Of a stretch of 64,000 nucleotides of DNA, positions 62,001 through 64,000 are shown piece by piece. The stretch covers positions 248,001 to 312,000 of the forward strand of contig NW_026516665.1 of assembly GCF_025766255.1 (NCBI RefSeq). The letters run 5' to 3'. Within the stretch, counting starts at the first letter, position 1, and each line of letters starts with the position of its first letter. Source of the DNA: Zychaea mexicana (taxonomy: Eukaryota; Mucoromycota; Mucoromycetes; Mucorales; Lichtheimiaceae). The notes under the pieces are model-generated. The model worked only from the letters and a program-made list of their open reading frames with translations, had not been told where the DNA came from and made no database searches. Position numbers and translations under genes: made by a program.

Positions 62001-62864
62001 TTATTGATATTCAGAGATCTTGGACTTTCCGTTCTGGTCAACAATGCCCCAATGAGGCTCGATATTGTAAGCACCGCCACCCTTCCACTTGCTGTCGTGG
62101 GATTCAAAGTAGTAGTATTTGATGTCGCTATTCATCAAAGCCTTGACCACCGTGGACATTTCGTCGGTACCAGGCTTAGCGTCACCATTAGTGTCGCCTT
62201 CGGACGGCCAGCCGACCTCGCCGATCACAATGTCCTTGCCACTAGCCTTGCCCTTGAAGCTGCTGAGCTGTTGCTGCAAGTTCTGGACAGCTTCGTCAGC
62301 GGAAACGCCACCGAAAAAGGGGTGAATGTTGACCCAGACGATATCCGAAGCATCGATCATGTCGCTGCTGAAACCAGCGGCCGTTTCGACGGTGCCAACC
62401 TTGTACTCGCCAAACTTTTGCTTGATTTCCTTGATCCTGGAGGCGACGGAAGAGGCATCCATAAGACCAGCATGGACAGCTTCGTTACCAACGGCAATGC
62501 CAGAGATCAAGTTCTTGTTGGCGCCTTCCAATGCCTTTTCGAGGTTGGAGACTTCGCTGTCATCGTTATCGCCGCCAATCCAGATCGCCGCCAAAACCTT
62601 CATATCGCCGCCGTTTTCTTGGATAGCGTTCAAAATGTTGGGGAGTTGGTCGCATTCTTGTGAGTAGGTACGGATGTTCATAATGCCGTTGTCCTTGAAG
62701 CGCTTGATGGATTCCGAGACCTGCTCGGCGCTGTGGCAGGATCCGTCAGAACCCTTGGCTGTGTATGTGATGCCCCAGAGACTACCAGCGTCGCGTTTGG
62801 TGGGAAGTGCCTGAACCAGTCCGGCAATAAGGAGCGAAGCGAGAAGAGCGAGTGAAAATTGCAT
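62001..62864 (-). CDS. secreted GH17 glucan endo-1,3-beta-glucosidase
   Basis: Intronless gene for a 287-residue wall glucanase or glucanosyltransferase. The ATG at 62864 starts a clear signal peptide (QFSLALLASLLIAGLVQA) followed by a KR that may be a Kex2-type site; upstream in-frame codons are not needed. The mature domain is a GH17 barrel: LWGITYTAKGSDGSCHS, MNIRTYSQECDQL, the proton donor Glu128 in GIAVGNEAV, NIHPFFGG, and the nucleophile Glu216 in VIGEVGWPSEG, then YYYFESHDSKWKGG and EPHWGIVDQNGK. There is no GPI signal or carbohydrate-binding module, so it is probably a soluble or wall-associated enzyme like yeast Bgl2. Codon use is as biased as in GAPDH, suggesting high expression. 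Confidence 0.95.
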   Translation of the reverse strand: MQFSLALLASLLIAGLVQALPTKRDAGSLWGITYTAKGSDGSCHSAEQVSESIKRFKDNGIMNIRTYSQECDQLPNILNAIQENGGDMKVLAAIWIGGDNDDSEVSNLEKALEGANKNLISGIAVGNEAVHAGLMDASSVASRIKEIKQKFGEYKVGTVETAAGFSSDMIDASDIVWVNIHPFFGGVSADEAVQNLQQQLSSFKGKASGKDIVIGEVGWPSEGDTNGDAKPGTDEMSTVVKALMNSDIKYYYFESHDSKWKGGGAYNIEPHWGIVDQNGKSKISEYQ

Positions 62865-62950
62865 GGTGAGGGATGTATTGGTAAAGCTGAGCCTGCAGCA
62901 AAAGGAAAGGATGATGATGAGGAGAAAAGAAGAACGACGCAAACGTGGGC

Positions 62951-62957
62951 TTTTATA
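62951..62957 (-). promoter_or_regulatory. TATA box of the GH17 gene
   Basis: TATAAAA on the minus strand, 87 bases before the start codon at 62864; consistent with a strongly expressed gene. Confidence 0.55.
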
Positions 62958-63755
62958 AACTTTTTTTCTCATCCAAGATTGGGTTACCCAGACTAACACC
63001 TGAACCTTCTAATTGCTGATTTAAAGGCACTCATTGCTATTCGCCATGTCTCACTGCCCATCAAGGTCCAGATCTTTCTTCCTCCGTTACTTTTTCTGCT
63101 CCAGCGAATTTGGAAGCGGAAGACGTCAAATTGTTTCAGACAAATTTCTGGGCGATCCCGCACCCCACTTTACTTTTAGTGTCACCCAGCAGGCTGGATC
63201 ATCAACTGTAAACATTGATGCTGTACAAAAAGATGGTCAGTGCACTGGCGTTCAGTCTATTAACGCTGTTAGGATTAGCTTCATTTAGGACAATGGCTAT
63301 GGCTATGTAGACTACATGACATACTGCTCTCTGTGCCGCACTTCTTTTCTGTAACCGAGTGACTGTTTCGCAATTAGTTTCTGATCTAGTCCCATTGATC
63401 TGGAACACGGCCAAATAAGCTAGTGTCATTGTTCCAAAGTAATCGCTCATGCTAGGTCCAGTTCCAAAATAATCATCATTGCAACACAAAGCACCCTGAT
63501 ATTTGTTTCACGATAATAACAATAATAAATAAATAAAAAACTCTTTATTATAATAATACTGCAAGCGAAAAAGAGAAGAGTTACTGTACAATTGTAGAAT
63601 ATGGGGGAAGAGGGTAACGTTCGGATATATGGACATGAGTGCGGCAAAAAGGTGAAGGAGAAGGTGACTGGAGCAATCAGAGGGTTCTTTTTCTTTTTGA
63701 AAATAGTAGATAAATAAGGAAAGCAGAAGGGAGGGGTATATCGTTATCAACATCA
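62958..63755. other. intergenic region
   Basis: Upstream of the GH17 gene. A short plus-strand frame (63034-63288) has no family motif and no homologous domain I recognise. The right end is the 3' flank of the next minus-strand gene. Confidence 0.45.
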
Positions 63756-64000
63756 TCAGTAGAACGGACTGGCCACTCGTTCAGATTGCTGCTCCTGTTG
63801 CTCCTGTTGCTGTTCCATACTATCCCATCGTCGTCTCAGTTCGTCGACACTGCCGCTGCTGTGACGTTGGTAAGACATCTTGGCACGCGAAGCTCTGGTT
63901 GGTGTTTGCGAGAGTCGGTCAAACACATTGTTAGCGGGCGTGGTCGGACGTTCCAGCGTCGACAAACTAGGCATGGTTTGACGCTTGTATTGGCGCTGGA
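63756..64000 (-). CDS. 3' end of an unidentified protein gene (partial)
   Basis: The last 80 codons of a minus-strand gene that runs off the window edge. The frame is open from base 63998 to the stop at 63756-63758. The sequence is Ser/Thr/Arg-rich, with PSLSTLERPTTPANNVFDRL, then TPTRASRAKM, RRRWDSMEQQQ and a Gln/Glu run, and ends RVASPFY. The TP and RxxS/T pairs look like phosphosites in a disordered tail. I do not recognise the family. Confidence 0.6.
   Translation of the reverse strand, partial: QRQYKRQTMPSLSTLERPTTPANNVFDRLSQTPTRASRAKMSYQRHSSGSVDELRRRWDSMEQQQEQQEQQSERVASPFY

Noticed and set aside
62004..62663. 219-residue plus-strand frame opposite the GH17 gene
   Set aside because: Antisense shadow of a strongly codon-biased gene; no start context or domain.
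63034..63288. 84-residue plus-strand frame upstream of GH17
   Set aside because: No motif, no signal peptide, starts within the expected GH17 promoter region.

Overview
The window is nuclear DNA of a filamentous fungus, most likely an early-diverging mould of the Mucoromycota (Mucorales-like). Genes are rich in short introns with GT..AG borders, and the products are eukaryotic and fungal: Golgi apyrase, Ost48/Wbp1, a GPI-type chitin deacetylase, GH17 glucanase, PDR-type ABC pumps, an Rvs161-type BAR protein and an ankyrin-DIL protein. The genus is an inference; nothing in the window fixes it. I see no bacterial genes, CRISPR array, rRNA or convincing tRNA.

Left part (1-16 kb): GAPDH (-), about 5 kb with no recognisable gene, ribosomal stalk protein P1 (+), a secreted defensin-like cysteine-rich protein (+), an ankyrin + DIL protein full of trinucleotide repeats (+), and a 72-residue protein with a Cys/His cluster (+).

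Middle part (16-45 kb): a class C (GABA-B-like) GPCR in 13 exons with a long, possibly PH-like tail (+). A minus-strand block follows: HAT1, the OST subunit Wbp1/OST48 and an SLC35F-type transporter. Then come a Ynd1-type Golgi apyrase (+), ARS2/SERRATE (-), a WrbA-type flavoprotein (-), a Q-rich SSXT/SS18-like protein (+), chitin deacetylase (+) and an Rvs161/Hob3 BAR protein (+).

Right part (46-64 kb): two tandem full-size PDR/ABCG transporters of identical predicted length (1441 aa). They show patchwork near-identity suggesting gene conversion, two intron differences, and GCGGA/TCCGC motifs upstream of both. An FLVCR/SLC49-like MFS transporter (+), a secreted GH17 glucanase (-) and the 3' end of an unidentified gene (-) follow.

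Most genes are housekeeping and not functionally linked. The thematic groups are secretory pathway/glycosylation (OST48, apyrase), cell wall (chitin deacetylase, GH17), RNA/chromatin (ARS2, HAT1, SSXT) and transport/efflux (PDR pair, MFS, SLC35F). Exon borders were placed by hand from splice motifs, reading phase and family conservation; in every gene given a full model the exon lengths add up to an open frame, but uncertain junctions are flagged.
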